A stretch of DNA of 64,000 bases from Sipunculus nudus (GCA_026874595.1 JAPPUL010000095.1:1240001-1304000); one strand, 5' to 3'. Positions 46,429 through 56,412 are shown, numbered from the stretch's first letter. Notes: generated by a model from the letters alone, not told the origin. Numbers and translations: made by a program.

Positions 46429-47670
46429 TTAATCAAGGCCTGGAGGGGGAAATGCTTTACAAAGCTCCTTAACTTGAGCTTCTATCTTAGCAATAAGGTT
46501 AGAATCGTGATGCTTCAAAATGACCTGTTCAATCCATGAAGCTAAAGTAAGCATTTCGTTATGTCCCATGCCCTGAGAACTTATAGCAGGGGTTCCAATG
46601 CGAATACCGCTAGGGTTAAAAGGCCCTCGTTTATCAAAAGGGACAGCATTAGCATTAACAACAATACCAGCCTTATTTAAAGCCGAGGCAGCCTCTTTGC
46701 CGGTAATATTTTTATTAGAAAGGTCAATAAGGATAAGATGGTTATCAGTACCCTTTGTAACGAGGTTAAAACCTTTGTTTATAAGTTCATTGGCAAGTAT
46801 TTTAGCATTATCGACAGTTCTTTTGGCATAAAGTTTAAAATCGGAAGAAGTAGCCTCTTTGAGGGCAACAGCAATAGCAGCAGTGGTGTGATTATGTGGG
46901 CCTCCCTGCAGGCCAGGGAAAACGGCTTTATCGAGTTTATCCTTAAAAGCTTCTTTAGAAAGAATCAAAGCACCCCTAGGTCCTCTTAAAGTTTTATGAG
47001 TGGTAGTGGTAATGATATCAGCAAAGGGAGCAGGACTTGGGTGCACGCCAGCGACAACAAGCCCTGCGATATGAGCAATATCACAAACTAACAAGGCGCC
47101 GACCTCAGATGCGATAGAAGAGAAAGCCTTAAAGTCGATGATACGAGGATAAGCGCTAGCCCCAGCCCAGATGATAGAAGGTCTTGAACGCTTGGCAATA
47201 TCTCTTAGTTTGTCATAATCAATAAGCAAAGAGTTCTCATTAAGCTCGTAAGGAACAGAGTTATAAAGGATGCCAGAAAAGCTAACCTTCCAACCATGCG
47301 TAAGATGCCCGCCATGCGGCAGCGAAAGACCCATAATGGTATCATTAGGTTTAAGGAAAGCAAGATAAACAGCCATATTTGCAGGGGAACCGGAAAGGGG
47401 CTGAACATTGGCATGGTCCATATGAAAGAGTTCTTTGGCACGACTTATGGTAATTTCTTCTATTTGGTCAATAAACTCCTGTCCTTCATAATATCGTTTT
47501 CTAGGATATCCCTCAGAGTACTTATTGGTAAGACAAGAGCCCGTAGCCTGCATAACAGCCTTAGAGGTATAATTCTCAGAAGGGATTAAACGGATCTTGT
47601 TCTTTTGTCTAAAAGCCTCTTTATTGATGAGTTGAAATATATGGTTATCAGTAGTAGCTAAATCTGTCAA
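46429..47670 (-). CDS. glyA: serine hydroxymethyltransferase
   Basis: Interconverts serine and glycine with tetrahydrofolate, the main source of one-carbon units, including those used by thymidylate and purine synthesis. 413 residues. LIPSENYTSKAVMQATGS, NKYSEGYPRKRYYEGQEFID, VQPLSGSPANMAVYLA, LPHGGHLTHGW, CDIAHIAGLV, the PLP lysine in TTTTHKTLRGPRGALI, FPGLQGGPHNHTTAAIA, and SGIRIGTPAISSQGM. All active-site motifs are present. Positioned upstream of pyk on the minus strand. Confidence 0.97.
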   Translation of the reverse strand: MTDLATTDNHIFQLINKEAFRQKNKIRLIPSENYTSKAVMQATGSCLTNKYSEGYPRKRYYEGQEFIDQIEEITISRAKELFHMDHANVQPLSGSPANMAVYLAFLKPNDTIMGLSLPHGGHLTHGWKVSFSGILYNSVPYELNENSLLIDYDKLRDIAKRSRPSIIWAGASAYPRIIDFKAFSSIASEVGALLVCDIAHIAGLVVAGVHPSPAPFADIITTTTHKTLRGPRGALILSKEAFKDKLDKAVFPGLQGGPHNHTTAAIAVALKEATSSDFKLYAKRTVDNAKILANELINKGFNLVTKGTDNHLILIDLSNKNITGKEAASALNKAGIVVNANAVPFDKRGPFNPSGIRIGTPAISSQGMGHNEMLTLASWIEQVILKHHDSNLIAKIEAQVKELCKAFPPPGLD

Positions 47671-47861
47671 AGGGGTTGGCTCCTAAAAATGGTTTTAAAA
47701 AAAAGAAAGTGAATAAAAGGGCATAAATGTAATACTTAGCCAGGAGATAAAATATTACAAAAAAAAGTAAAAAAAAGTGTTATAAAAGTGTTATAAATGA
47801 GTAAAAAAGTTATAAATGAGTAAAAAAAAGGAAAAGACAGTGGAAAAGACAGTGGAAAAAA

Positions 47862-48707
47862 TTATCTACGCCTAAAACCTCTAAAGCCACTACTTCTTCT
47901 TGAGCTTCCCCCTCCCCAAATACTACGCCTGGAAGATCTATTAGTAGCGCGATTAGAACGGTTAGTAGTTTGTTTTTTTGCCCGAGAGTTATTAGAAGAG
48001 GCCCAACTACCTCTCCTCTTTGATTTAGAAGCCCATGATCGAGCAGAAGCTTTTTGTTTATCGGAAGCATTTTTGTTAAAATTGGAAGAAGCCTGTTTAG
48101 TTTTCTGGTTCTGAGCCTGTCCGGCAGGAGTATTTCTAAAAGAGTTCCTGTCATTTCTCAAGTTAGAGTAATTGGAAACAGGAGTGCTATAAAAAGGAGT
48201 TCTCATAGCCCAGTAGGTAATAAGGGCACCCGTCAAAGCATAAGTAAGAGGTGAAGTGGTATTATAGTAAGAATAAGGGCCATAGCCGCTTCTTGAATAT
48301 TCGACCTGTTGATTATTGACATTACGGGTTAAGGTAATAAGCTTGGTATCGTCGTCTGAGAAGCCGTTTTGGGTCTGGTCTATGTAAAGGGTAACATTCT
48401 GAGAAGCTTCAGAAGGGCTTTGAACGAATATAGAAATGACCTCATCGCCGGAGTATAATCTATTAGCCTCTTTTTCAAATTCCTGAGGGGACTTAGCCTT
48501 AATAAAAGCCTTTTGCAAAGCCTCAACATCGAGTTTAATAAGGAGCTCCTGTCCATAATCGCCCTGAGCCCAAGGGGCATTAGCATTAACATTAGGAGAG
48601 TTTTGGTTATTATTATTTTTAATAAAGCCCTGAGAGCTGTCATAGAAGAAGATATAGTAAACAAATAAAATAGCAGCCATAGTGATTAAAACGTTTTTAG
48701 TACTCAT
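47862..48707 (-). CDS. membrane-anchored hypothetical protein with Arg/Ser-rich tail
   Basis: 281 residues. One hydrophobic segment at residues 6-21 (VLITMAAILFVYYIFF) and a second weaker one near 155-170 (LTYALTGALITYWAM). Between them lies a domain that looks folded (ELLIKLDVEALQKAFIKAKSPQEFEKEAN; VSIFVQSPS; VTLYIDQ). The last 90 residues are low-complexity, rich in Ser, Arg, Asn and Lys, ending SSGFRGFRRR. The layout suggests an envelope protein whose basic tail binds an acidic polymer; that is speculation. AT-rich tandem repeats (47770-47860) follow the stop. Confidence 0.7.
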   Translation of the reverse strand: MSTKNVLITMAAILFVYYIFFYDSSQGFIKNNNNQNSPNVNANAPWAQGDYGQELLIKLDVEALQKAFIKAKSPQEFEKEANRLYSGDEVISIFVQSPSEASQNVTLYIDQTQNGFSDDDTKLITLTRNVNNQQVEYSRSGYGPYSYYNTTSPLTYALTGALITYWAMRTPFYSTPVSNYSNLRNDRNSFRNTPAGQAQNQKTKQASSNFNKNASDKQKASARSWASKSKRRGSWASSNNSRAKKQTTNRSNRATNRSSRRSIWGGGSSRRSSGFRGFRRR

Positions 48708-48979
48708 ATATTAATACCTACAATTTAAAAGAATATGTAAACCAAAAGCTTTAAAAAAAGCCAAACACCTTATCGACAAACATGTAATTTGTAATTTAAG
48801 TTAAGAAAACCACATGGAAATCAAAAATAAGACGAAAAGCCTTAAAAGCGACATATAAGGAAAAGATAATACAAAAGCTACAATAAGTTAAGATATAAGT
48901 TAATATAAAAAACAATTTAGGATAAAAGTCTTTAAAAGAGTTAAGTAGAAGTGTCTTTAGGGAGCAAAGGTATAATTAA

Positions 48980-49588
48980 TTAGCTGTTAGAATTATTTTG
49001 GTTAGAATTTGGGTCAAAGACGTCATGGAGGTTCTGCGGGGGGTCAAAACTAATCTCTTCAAAGAGGATATCATAAAACTCTTTTCTAGTAATAATAAGC
49101 CTCCAATCGTCGATTCTTTGGTCGAAGTCAAAATCCAAGTTATCCTGCCAGAGGTCAAAGTCGTCAAACTCGCCATCATAAAGTCCCCAAAGGAAGCGAA
49201 CGCGAAGAGGATTTAAGTTATCATTAAGGATTAAATTAATGCGAGTGTGAGGGTCAAAGTCGCTATATCTTTCTATATAATCCTCGGCCTCATCTATAAT
49301 ATTTTGAATAAAGTCAAAACCCTTGTCGGTAATTTCATATAAAGCATCGTCAACATTAATATGAACAAGTTCATTAAACATAAGGTGGTCAAAAACGGGT
49401 TCAATGTATTCATCAAGCTGAGCAAGAGGCAAAGAGAAAGCCAATCCGCCCTCATCGAGTTCCAAAGACATTTTTTTAAGGACGTAAATGCTACTATATT
49501 TAAGGATTTCCAAGTTAATGTTGCTATTGATGCTTTGTGAGAGGTTTGGGTCATAGAAATACGGGAAAGAGGTTTTATTATTTTGCAT
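48980..49588 (-). CDS. acidic hypothetical protein, possible winged-helix fold
   Basis: 202 residues, strongly acidic, no signal peptide. Residues about 25-100 read like a winged-helix domain: a helical start, then FNELVHINVDDALYEITDKGFDFIQNIIDEAE, in which the wing-like VxxxxYEITxKG is common in transcription regulators. The second half is rich in Asp and Phe (GEFDDFDLWQDNLDFDFDQRIDD) and would repel DNA, so a protein-binding role is as likely. The tail is Asn/Ser-rich. Family not recognised. Confidence 0.65.
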   Translation of the reverse strand: MQNNKTSFPYFYDPNLSQSINSNINLEILKYSSIYVLKKMSLELDEGGLAFSLPLAQLDEYIEPVFDHLMFNELVHINVDDALYEITDKGFDFIQNIIDEAEDYIERYSDFDPHTRINLILNDNLNPLRVRFLWGLYDGEFDDFDLWQDNLDFDFDQRIDDWRLIITRKEFYDILFEEISFDPPQNLHDVFDPNSNQNNSNS

Positions 49589-50048
49589 ATAGATCTCTTT
49601 ATGAATAAAAGTTAAAAGTTAAAAGTTATAAATAAAGGATAAAAATAAAACTATTTATATGGTAGTGAGGATATAAATAATTAGGTAAAAAAATATTATA
49701 AAACATAAAAATACTTGTTATGGGAGGAAAGAAAGTGCTTAATAAAGCACATTCGTGTGAAAAAATGGCAAGATTATGACGTTAATGTAGCTAGGTATAA
49801 ATATTAAATATAAAAAGGACAGTGAATAAAAAATCATAATAAACAAATCTTTTTTAGTATTTTTTTTACTTTATACATTAAGCAATGCTTATATTTAAGT
49901 CTTAAAGTCATAGGCAGAAAGGCTAGAAAGTATTGTTGTCAGGTTTCAAATAGTGATGCTTTAGGGTGGGGATAGGTTTTGATAATATAAGGTTTTGATA
50001 ATATAAATTAATATAAATAATTAATCAATTATGTTTTAAGTGTTGATA

Positions 50049-50077
50049 TTGACTAAGAACGCTTAAGTGGTTATACT
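50049..50077 (+). promoter_or_regulatory. sigma-70-like promoter in the 906-base gap before 50495
   Basis: TTGACT and TATACT are separated by exactly 17 bases, one of the two best sigma-70 matches I noticed in the window. Transcription would start near 50084, leaving a leader of about 410 bases before the large exported-protein gene, or producing a separate short RNA. The rest of the gap (49589-50494) holds AT-rich sequence, a 16-bp repeat GGTTTTGATAATATAA twice near 49974-50005, and a G-rich repeat. Confidence 0.55.
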
Positions 50078-50194
50078 ATTTTATTGCTTATCAATGTGAT
50101 TATTAGAAAGGCTACGAGTAAGGATGCTTTTAAGCAGGCAAATAGTATTGCTAATGGCAAATAAATATGTAATTAAAGCAAGGGTGGGCGAATG

Positions 50195-50258
50195 TGGGGC
50201 GGATGGCAGAATATGGGGGGCGGATGGCAGAATATGGGGGGCGGATGGCAGGGTATGG
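50195..50258. repeat. 21-bp G-rich tandem repeat, three copies
   Basis: GGCGGATGGCAGAATATGGGG recurs at a 21-base spacing (CGGATGGCAG at 50200, 50221 and 50242), the last copy diverged. It lies in the leader of the 1292-residue gene. A 9-base repeat (TGCACAGGG) follows near 50338. Confidence 0.9.
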
Positions 50259-50494
50259 TAGGGGTCAAGGAAGGCGTGCTAAAAGGCATGATAATGGGGT
50301 AAGTAGCGTTAGGAAGGGGTGCAAAGGTGGGGTGTAGGTGCACAGGGTGCACAGGGTGCAAAGATGGGTTCTAAAGAGAGTATAAAGAGGGGCAAACAGC
50401 TTGTTGCTATTGAGGAAGATGCAAGATGCAATATGATGCAATATATAGAATATGAAATAGATATATAGGATATGAAATAGAAGGAGAATAAAGT

Positions 50495-53400
50495 ATGCTT
50501 GGAAGAAGTGCAAAAAGAGTAGGAAGTTTTAAGTATCGGGGGATGTTGATTAAGCCTGGTTGTATGTTAATGCTAATGGCTTTGCTGCTTACAGGGGAAG
50601 GGCTATATGGGATTGAAGAGAAAAAGAGCTTTAAGGATGAGTTATCGTTTTCGGACAAGAGATCATATTTTGCAAAGAAGGGCTGGCAAAATGGTTTGTC
50701 AGAGATGACGCAGTCAAGACAAAGGTTGCCGTGGAAGCTAGGGACATGGGATGAGCGTGTTGAAAGTTTCTTAAATCGGGTTAGAAAAGGTGATAGGAAA
50801 GCATTTTTATATGCAGAATATGGCTTATTAGATGGATACGGGAGTCCTTATACTCATCAAAGCGCACGTAGTTACCCAACAAGCGTAGGGTCAGTTGAGA
50901 GCAAAGGGGTCATATGGAAATTATATGCGGATTCAAAGCGACAGAATATCACAATAGAAAAGGTATTAACGGGCGGCAAAGCAAGCGTAAGGAAGAAGGT
51001 GTTAAATGCAATATTGGGCGGACTGTATAATAAAGATCCGCGAGTAAGGCTAGTGGCGATAAACTTGCTAAGACGGCTAAGGCCGGAGACAAGCATTTAC
51101 CAAGGGGTAAAGCGGGCCTTATTGCTTGAGACGGTCACTACAGAGCGTGCGAAATGGCGAACACGCGATCTTGACATTCCGAGCATAGAAAGTCCTCGGC
51201 TTGGGTGGCGGAGCATGGCATCGAGTGGAGGTGGCGCCCCGTATTATATAAATGATAGATATAAAGACGGGTCAAGCGGAGGGTTTGAGGATTTGTTGAA
51301 TGGGAATGGTAAGGGTTCGTATTTGTCGGCAGGCTTATATAGGAAGAATGAGAGGAATGATTATGTAACTGCAGTATCTAGAATTGATTATAGCACAGGC
51401 TATGAGCAAAGGAGCAATGTGTGGACTAAGGCGTCTCTTTTGAGGTATGGAGCGGACACACAGATTAGTGGTTTTGAGGCAGAATATAGGTTAGGGGAAG
51501 TTGAAGTGATGCCTAAGCACGTGTATTTGTATATAGATTACCGCAATCCTGGCAGTGAGGTTGTAGGGGAGTCACCCTACTATGCATATCATAGTGTATG
51601 GGAAGAGCTTAAGAAGCTAGAATTATTTATAACACGAGCTTTATGGGTATCTCGTATAAAAGGCGGGGATAAAGCTTTGCGTACAATAAATAAGGATGCC
51701 TTCAGGGCGTTAGCAGATCAAATAGATGGAGAATCGCTAAGGAATGTACCGATGAAGTCGCCAGGCTTTAAGATATTTGGTGAAAAGGAAGTAAATCAGA
51801 TAATAGAAGGGATGCTATGGAACCAGGTAGTTAGTACACGTGAAGAGTGCGTAAGGTTTCTGAAGAGGATGTATGAGAGGCCAGAAACGAGTATAGCGGT
51901 AAGAAAAAGTATAAAGAAATCGTTAAGAGAGGCAAGGAAGCGGGAGTTAATAGTAGATACAATTAGGGGACGACATCTCCACGCAGAGTTAATAGTGCCA
52001 AAGCAGCCAGATAATTGGTGGGGCGAATCAGATGAGGTAGATACAAGTTCTTGGGGTAAGGATAGAGGAAAGAAATTGCAGGAATATCGTAATCAGGTTG
52101 AGTTTCCCGAGGAAACAGATATAATCTATCATAGTAGAAGGAAGCCTGGGCAAGAAGAGAGTATGGAGGGTATGGAGAGAAGGGAGGAAAGGTTAGAAGT
52201 CAAGCAAGCAGAAGCTGAGAAAGCAAAGGCGGGGGTTGAACAGTCAGGGGTTGAACAGGCAGGGGTTGAACAGGCAGGGGTTGAACAGGCAGGGGTTGAA
52301 CAGGTAAAGGTAGAGGTTGAACAGGCAGAAGTTAAGAAGTCAAAGGCAGGGGTTAAGGAGTCAGAAGTTGAGGAGTCAGAAGTTAAGAAGTTAGAAGTTA
52401 AGGAGTTAGCGGAGAAAAAAGAAGGAAAAGAAGAAGTTGAGGAGGGGTTGTCTGAGGAGGGGCTGTCTGAGGAGGGGCTGTCTGAAGAAAAGGTTGAGAT
52501 AGATTCTGATGGTGAGTTTTCAACTAATGGGAAGGATGTGGTCTCGGAAGAAGGAGCTTATAGTCATCCGTTATTTCAGTATGTAAAAGATGGACGCTTA
52601 TCGTTTAGCGTAATAGATGAATATTTGTCATTAGAGTCGTTCATATCAGGTAAAAGTCAGCAAGAGAAAGAAGGAGCGGGAGCAGGAGAGGAGGCAAATC
52701 CTGGTCAGGAACCGGGTCTTAGGGGTTCAGGTGATATAAAATCTAAAGACAGGTCAAAAACAGCACAATATTACGTGAGGGTTCGTGCAGTTGAGACGTT
52801 GCATTCGTTGCTTTTGTCGAATGTGGAGGATATACTAAGAGCCTCGTATATAGATTTGCAAAACGCATTTTTAATATTGTTAAAGATAGAAAGAGAATTT
52901 AATCAAGGGAATGAAGGTCATGACTTTTTAAGTTATTTCATGGCAGGAGCAGAGGTGGCATCAGGTAAGGGGAGGCGGTTTCATGGGCATAGGAGCCTAG
53001 CTTTGGAGCTAAACAGAGGGGGTCGTGCTCGAGGTAATTTGCAAGCGTTGATGTCAGGTATAAAAGGGAGCGTAAAGCAATATGGGCTGCGCCGAGGGAA
53101 TATTGCAACAGAGGAAACAACTCTCGAAGGGATACGTAATAAAGATGTTATAAAGAGTCCTGATAGTGCTGTAGATGGGGGTGCTGAATATGGCAGTCAT
53201 GGAGAGGGAGGGTATTATGGATATTATGATCAACAAAGGCCGTTGGGACAGGCTGAAAATGATAAAGAAAAGAAAAAGGTGGGCTTTTATCAATTTCCGC
53301 CACAATGGAAAATAAAGCGTGAAAAGATAGTAGAAGGCTTATTAGGAGCGATGGTATCAAAAGATCCTCAAAAGCGTTTGCTTATAATACATATGTTGCG

Positions 53401-54373
53401 TCGGCTAATACCAGACTCTTCGATGTTGTCAAAGGTAAATAAGCTTTTAAGAGAGCTTGAGACAGTAGATAAGAGTCCGTATTTATTTTTCGATACAAAG
53501 CTTGCGTATGAAAGGGGAGGAGATGTATATGTAAAAGTGCAGGAGAAGATAGTGGGACATGAGCTAGTGAAGTTGCAAAGGTTCATAGTGCGAAGGGTTT
53601 TAGTAAACAAGATAAGGAGTGGCGGGGAGTCAGATTTTTTACAAGAGATGCCGAAAGGGAGCTTTCTAACATTAGTAGTTAGGATAGATGCAGAATGGGA
53701 TCCGTATCGCGTGCCGTTAAGGACCCCGATACCGAGGATGTCAGGAGGTCGCAACGGGATGTTTTTCACAAAGCAGGATATAGATGTAATAAAAGGCGGT
53801 CTTGATAATCGTAATTTTTTGGTACAAAGGGAAGTGGCGAAATGGATGGTATTATTTTATGAATATAATCGTACAGTAACAAAACACATAGGAGATCCGG
53901 TAAGTGATGGATATGCGCGTAAATTTGTACAAGGTATAAAGGATGCAGAGCGTAGAGACATAGTATATTATGAAAGAAATTATGTACAATGGAAATATAA
54001 TAATGAAACATTTAGTAAGACAGAATATGTAGGAAAGCCAGAAGAGGCGATATTAAAGCAGAAGGGGGCAACAGGGATACCAGTTGGGCGTGTGGGGGTG
54101 CTAATAGGGAGTGTAGCCGATTCGGACATATTTTCCATGATAGATGAAGACAGACGGAAGGAATATATAGATAGATACGGCAAAGGTCTTAAAGGAGGGA
54201 CAGGATATAAAAGTTTTGTAGGGGAGGAGGTGCCATCTGAGGAAATAGGTAATATACAAGGAGATGTAAGACGTAGTTATAGAGTGATAAAGGAGATGCG
54301 AGATAAAGAAAAGAGTCGGTTAGGAGATCCTGTACGAGACGACAAAGCAGGACTTGATTACAAGGCTAATTAA
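50495..54373 (+). CDS. large exported modular protein, 1292 residues
   Basis: Not a family I recognise. The N-terminus is basic then hydrophobic (CMLMLMALLLTGEGLYG), a signal peptide. Two motif types recur. Type A is (R)-V/I-x-x-R-I/V-x-x-G-D-K/R-x-x-L: FLNRVRKGDRKAFL near 90, ITRALWVSRIKGGDKALRTI near 385, IVRRVLVNKIRSGGESDFL near 1030. Type B is HEAT-like: GGLYNKDPRVRLVAINLLRRL near 170, EGMLWNQVVSTREECVRFLKRM near 450, GAMVSKDPQKRLLIIHMLRRL near 955, GGLDNRNFLVQREVAKWMV near 1100. Residues about 560-670 are a low-complexity linker (GVEQA, GLSEE repeats). The 522-residue neighbour is built the same way. Probably periplasmic, secreted or surface-bound. Confidence 0.8.
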   Translation: MLGRSAKRVGSFKYRGMLIKPGCMLMLMALLLTGEGLYGIEEKKSFKDELSFSDKRSYFAKKGWQNGLSEMTQSRQRLPWKLGTWDERVESFLNRVRKGDRKAFLYAEYGLLDGYGSPYTHQSARSYPTSVGSVESKGVIWKLYADSKRQNITIEKVLTGGKASVRKKVLNAILGGLYNKDPRVRLVAINLLRRLRPETSIYQGVKRALLLETVTTERAKWRTRDLDIPSIESPRLGWRSMASSGGGAPYYINDRYKDGSSGGFEDLLNGNGKGSYLSAGLYRKNERNDYVTAVSRIDYSTGYEQRSNVWTKASLLRYGADTQISGFEAEYRLGEVEVMPKHVYLYIDYRNPGSEVVGESPYYAYHSVWEELKKLELFITRALWVSRIKGGDKALRTINKDAFRALADQIDGESLRNVPMKSPGFKIFGEKEVNQIIEGMLWNQVVSTREECVRFLKRMYERPETSIAVRKSIKKSLREARKRELIVDTIRGRHLHAELIVPKQPDNWWGESDEVDTSSWGKDRGKKLQEYRNQVEFPEETDIIYHSRRKPGQEESMEGMERREERLEVKQAEAEKAKAGVEQSGVEQAGVEQAGVEQAGVEQVKVEVEQAEVKKSKAGVKESEVEESEVKKLEVKELAEKKEGKEEVEEGLSEEGLSEEGLSEEKVEIDSDGEFSTNGKDVVSEEGAYSHPLFQYVKDGRLSFSVIDEYLSLESFISGKSQQEKEGAGAGEEANPGQEPGLRGSGDIKSKDRSKTAQYYVRVRAVETLHSLLLSNVEDILRASYIDLQNAFLILLKIEREFNQGNEGHDFLSYFMAGAEVASGKGRRFHGHRSLALELNRGGRARGNLQALMSGIKGSVKQYGLRRGNIATEETTLEGIRNKDVIKSPDSAVDGGAEYGSHGEGGYYGYYDQQRPLGQAENDKEKKKVGFYQFPPQWKIKREKIVEGLLGAMVSKDPQKRLLIIHMLRRLIPDSSMLSKVNKLLRELETVDKSPYLFFDTKLAYERGGDVYVKVQEKIVGHELVKLQRFIVRRVLVNKIRSGGESDFLQEMPKGSFLTLVVRIDAEWDPYRVPLRTPIPRMSGGRNGMFFTKQDIDVIKGGLDNRNFLVQREVAKWMVLFYEYNRTVTKHIGDPVSDGYARKFVQGIKDAERRDIVYYERNYVQWKYNNETFSKTEYVGKPEEAILKQKGATGIPVGRVGVLIGSVADSDIFSMIDEDRRKEYIDRYGKGLKGGTGYKSFVGEEVPSEEIGNIQGDVRRSYRVIKEMRDKEKSRLGDPVRDDKAGLDYKAN

Positions 54374-54479
54374 TTAATAGATGTATAGGTTATGATATAG
54401 AAGGGTTTGAAGAAGATCGGGCTTGAGGGCTCGGGCTTGAAGAGGATGAGGCTTGAGGGATAGTAAGGAAGAGAAGGGA

Positions 54480-54600
54480 GGGGGGTGAAAGAGGGGTGAA
54501 AGAGGGGGTGAAAGAGGGGTGAAAGAGGGGTGAAAGAGGGGTGAAAGAGGGGTGAAAGAGGGGGTGAAAGAGGGGGTGGGAAGAGGGGGTGGGAAGAAGA
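54480..54600. repeat. GGGTGAAAGAG tandem repeat between the two exported-protein genes
   Basis: About ten units of GTGAAAGAGGG(G/GG), varying only in G-run length, lie 65 bases before the next start codon. This is a phase-variation-like location, but too far from a promoter box to judge. Confidence 0.9.
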
Positions 54601-54664
54601 TAGAAAGGCGTTGCAATAAAAATGCAATAGAAAAAAATAGGAAAAAAAATAAGGAGAGGATTAG

Positions 54665-56233
54665 ATGAGAAAATTTAGTTTCTTGTTGATGTCGCTGTTC
54701 ATGATGCTAACTAGCGTGTACGTGTACGGGCAGGTATTAGAAGAAGATTATGACAGGCGGGAGAGGGCAGTAGATCCATTTGAGGATGAAGATAAGCTTT
54801 TGCGCGAAAAAAAGATCAATGAGATAATAAGCCGGATACGTGCAGGAGACAAGACGGTATTGCGTCTTGTGGTATACGATACATTTGAAGCGGTACATGA
54901 CGAGTTAGTAAGACGAGATGTACAAGGAGGGCAGAGGACCTATTACGACATAGTGGGCAACGCATCCGCCTTGCCAGCGTATATAGGAGGTTTTGACAAT
55001 CAAGATCCGAAAGTGCGTTTAAAGTGTATAGGGTATCTAGGCGACTGGGCAGATGAAGTAGGGAAGGGTTTAAAATTGATAGAACGTCATGTAGACAAAA
55101 GGCTGGCAAGTAACGTAGAGACACGAAAAGAGGTAAGGTATGGGTATAGAGTTCTAAAGATGAAGATAGTGAGGCGGCGAGTGATAGAAAGGCTTGCAAG
55201 AGGGGATAAAGAGGTATTGGTGCGGATATCGCCTGAAGAGTTTTTGCCGTTGGTGTTTTACGAGCCACGGATAAGAACAATCTACCTAGGCTCAGCCGGA
55301 GCAGTAAAGATAAGGTCAATAGTGCTTGATCCTGGTATTGAACCGGAGACAGGAGAATTGATAACAGAACGTCCTGGTCGGGCAGAAGGTCTTGACATAG
55401 AAAGGGTATGCTATAGGGGAGTGAAAGAAATAGGAGATAGAGGGGAGGTGGCGCAATGGTTAGATGATGTAAGGAAGCGAGGAGGGGTGGCAGTGGATCA
55501 GGCAGCATTATCGGGAGGTTATGTTGGAGGAGGAGATTATGGGTCGTCAAAAGACAGTGGTGGTAGTATAAGCGGCAAAGCGTCGTTAAATTGGAAGTGC
55601 GTGCAGGCTATATTTACAGGAGTAGACAATAAGAGTTTATTTGTTAGGGAACATGCAGCAAGAATATTTTTAAATTATGTAAGAGGGTATACAGGCAATC
55701 CTAACTATGCAGGGAATGTAGGAGGGACAGCGCGAACATTCGCCCGTGAATTTGGAGCGATGTCCAAAAACCCTTATTATGTGAGATTGGCTCAAGTTGC
55801 ATGGGATAACGTAAAATGGTCAGACTACTATTATAACGATCGGTTTGCGTCAGGAAGCAATTATCTAGCGCTAGTACAAAATAAGCATTATTTAGACTAT
55901 CAATATAATGCCAAGAACAGTAAAAAAGGACTAGCAAACGACTATGCCCCTGCAAATACGAAAAGATATTTCACAGATGGAGTAACAAGCTATCCTGAAT
56001 GGGGAACAGAAGTGACAGGTAATTATAGGAATGACATAAAAGAGATACTAAGGCTTTTGGGTTTGTCATGGTATATAGATGCAGAATATGTAGTTGAAGG
56101 AGGTGGAGGAGGTGATGCTAAGGCAGCAACAAGTCGCTCTCGAGTGGATACATTATTTAACGACAGAGGACGAGCAGACAGGCCAAAGAGCCCAGATCGT
56201 TCAGATAGACTTGAAGGAGAAGTAGACGGCTAG
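54665..56233 (+). CDS. exported modular protein, 522 residues, paralogue of the preceding gene
   Basis: Signal peptide KFSFLLMSLFMMLTSVYVYG with a likely cut after YGQ. The motifs of the 1292-residue neighbour recur. Type A: INEIISRIRAGDKTVLRLV near 41 and IVRRRVIERLARGDKEVLVRI near 165. Type B: GGFDNQDPKVRLKCIGYLGDW near 109 and TGVDNKSLFVREHAARIFLNYV near 318. This makes two A+B modules against about four copies of each motif next door. The region 370-460 is rich in Tyr and Asn, and the C-terminus is Gly/Ser/Arg-rich and probably disordered. AAGGAGAGG lies seven bases before the ATG. A strong hairpin follows the stop. Confidence 0.8.
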   Translation: MRKFSFLLMSLFMMLTSVYVYGQVLEEDYDRRERAVDPFEDEDKLLREKKINEIISRIRAGDKTVLRLVVYDTFEAVHDELVRRDVQGGQRTYYDIVGNASALPAYIGGFDNQDPKVRLKCIGYLGDWADEVGKGLKLIERHVDKRLASNVETRKEVRYGYRVLKMKIVRRRVIERLARGDKEVLVRISPEEFLPLVFYEPRIRTIYLGSAGAVKIRSIVLDPGIEPETGELITERPGRAEGLDIERVCYRGVKEIGDRGEVAQWLDDVRKRGGVAVDQAALSGGYVGGGDYGSSKDSGGSISGKASLNWKCVQAIFTGVDNKSLFVREHAARIFLNYVRGYTGNPNYAGNVGGTARTFAREFGAMSKNPYYVRLAQVAWDNVKWSDYYYNDRFASGSNYLALVQNKHYLDYQYNAKNSKKGLANDYAPANTKRYFTDGVTSYPEWGTEVTGNYRNDIKEILRLLGLSWYIDAEYVVEGGGGGDAKAATSRSRVDTLFNDRGRADRPKSPDRSDRLEGEVDG

Positions 56234-56245
56234 GACTTGGAAAAG

Positions 56246-56291
56246 ATGTTAGGGCAAAGGTCTTGTTTTAAGACGCATTGTGCCCTAACAT
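56246..56291 (+). terminator. hairpin after the exported-protein pair
   Basis: ATGTTAGGGCA (56246-56256) pairs perfectly with TGCCCTAACAT (56281-56291). GTCTT/AAGAC forms an inner stem on a GTTTT loop. There is no U-run after it, so it may be a factor-assisted terminator or an mRNA-end stabiliser separating the exported-protein genes from the polyprenyl synthetase. Confidence 0.6.
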
Positions 56292-56412
56292 ATAAACTTA
56301 AGTTAGAACTATCCATGCAATTAGTTAAAATTGGATTATTAGAGTACGTTATGAAGAGGAGGTTGTTCCTTATGATGTGTTTAATGGAGGGATGATGAGA
56401 AGGGAGCTGTCT

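Noticed and set aside
50173-50361. Proline/histidine-rich 62-residue minus-strand protein
   Set aside because: It is the complement of G-rich tandem repeats.
54370-54627. Ser/Pro-rich minus-strand reading frames of 80-85 residues
   Set aside because: They translate the complement of the GGGTGAAAGAG repeat tract and have no start signals.
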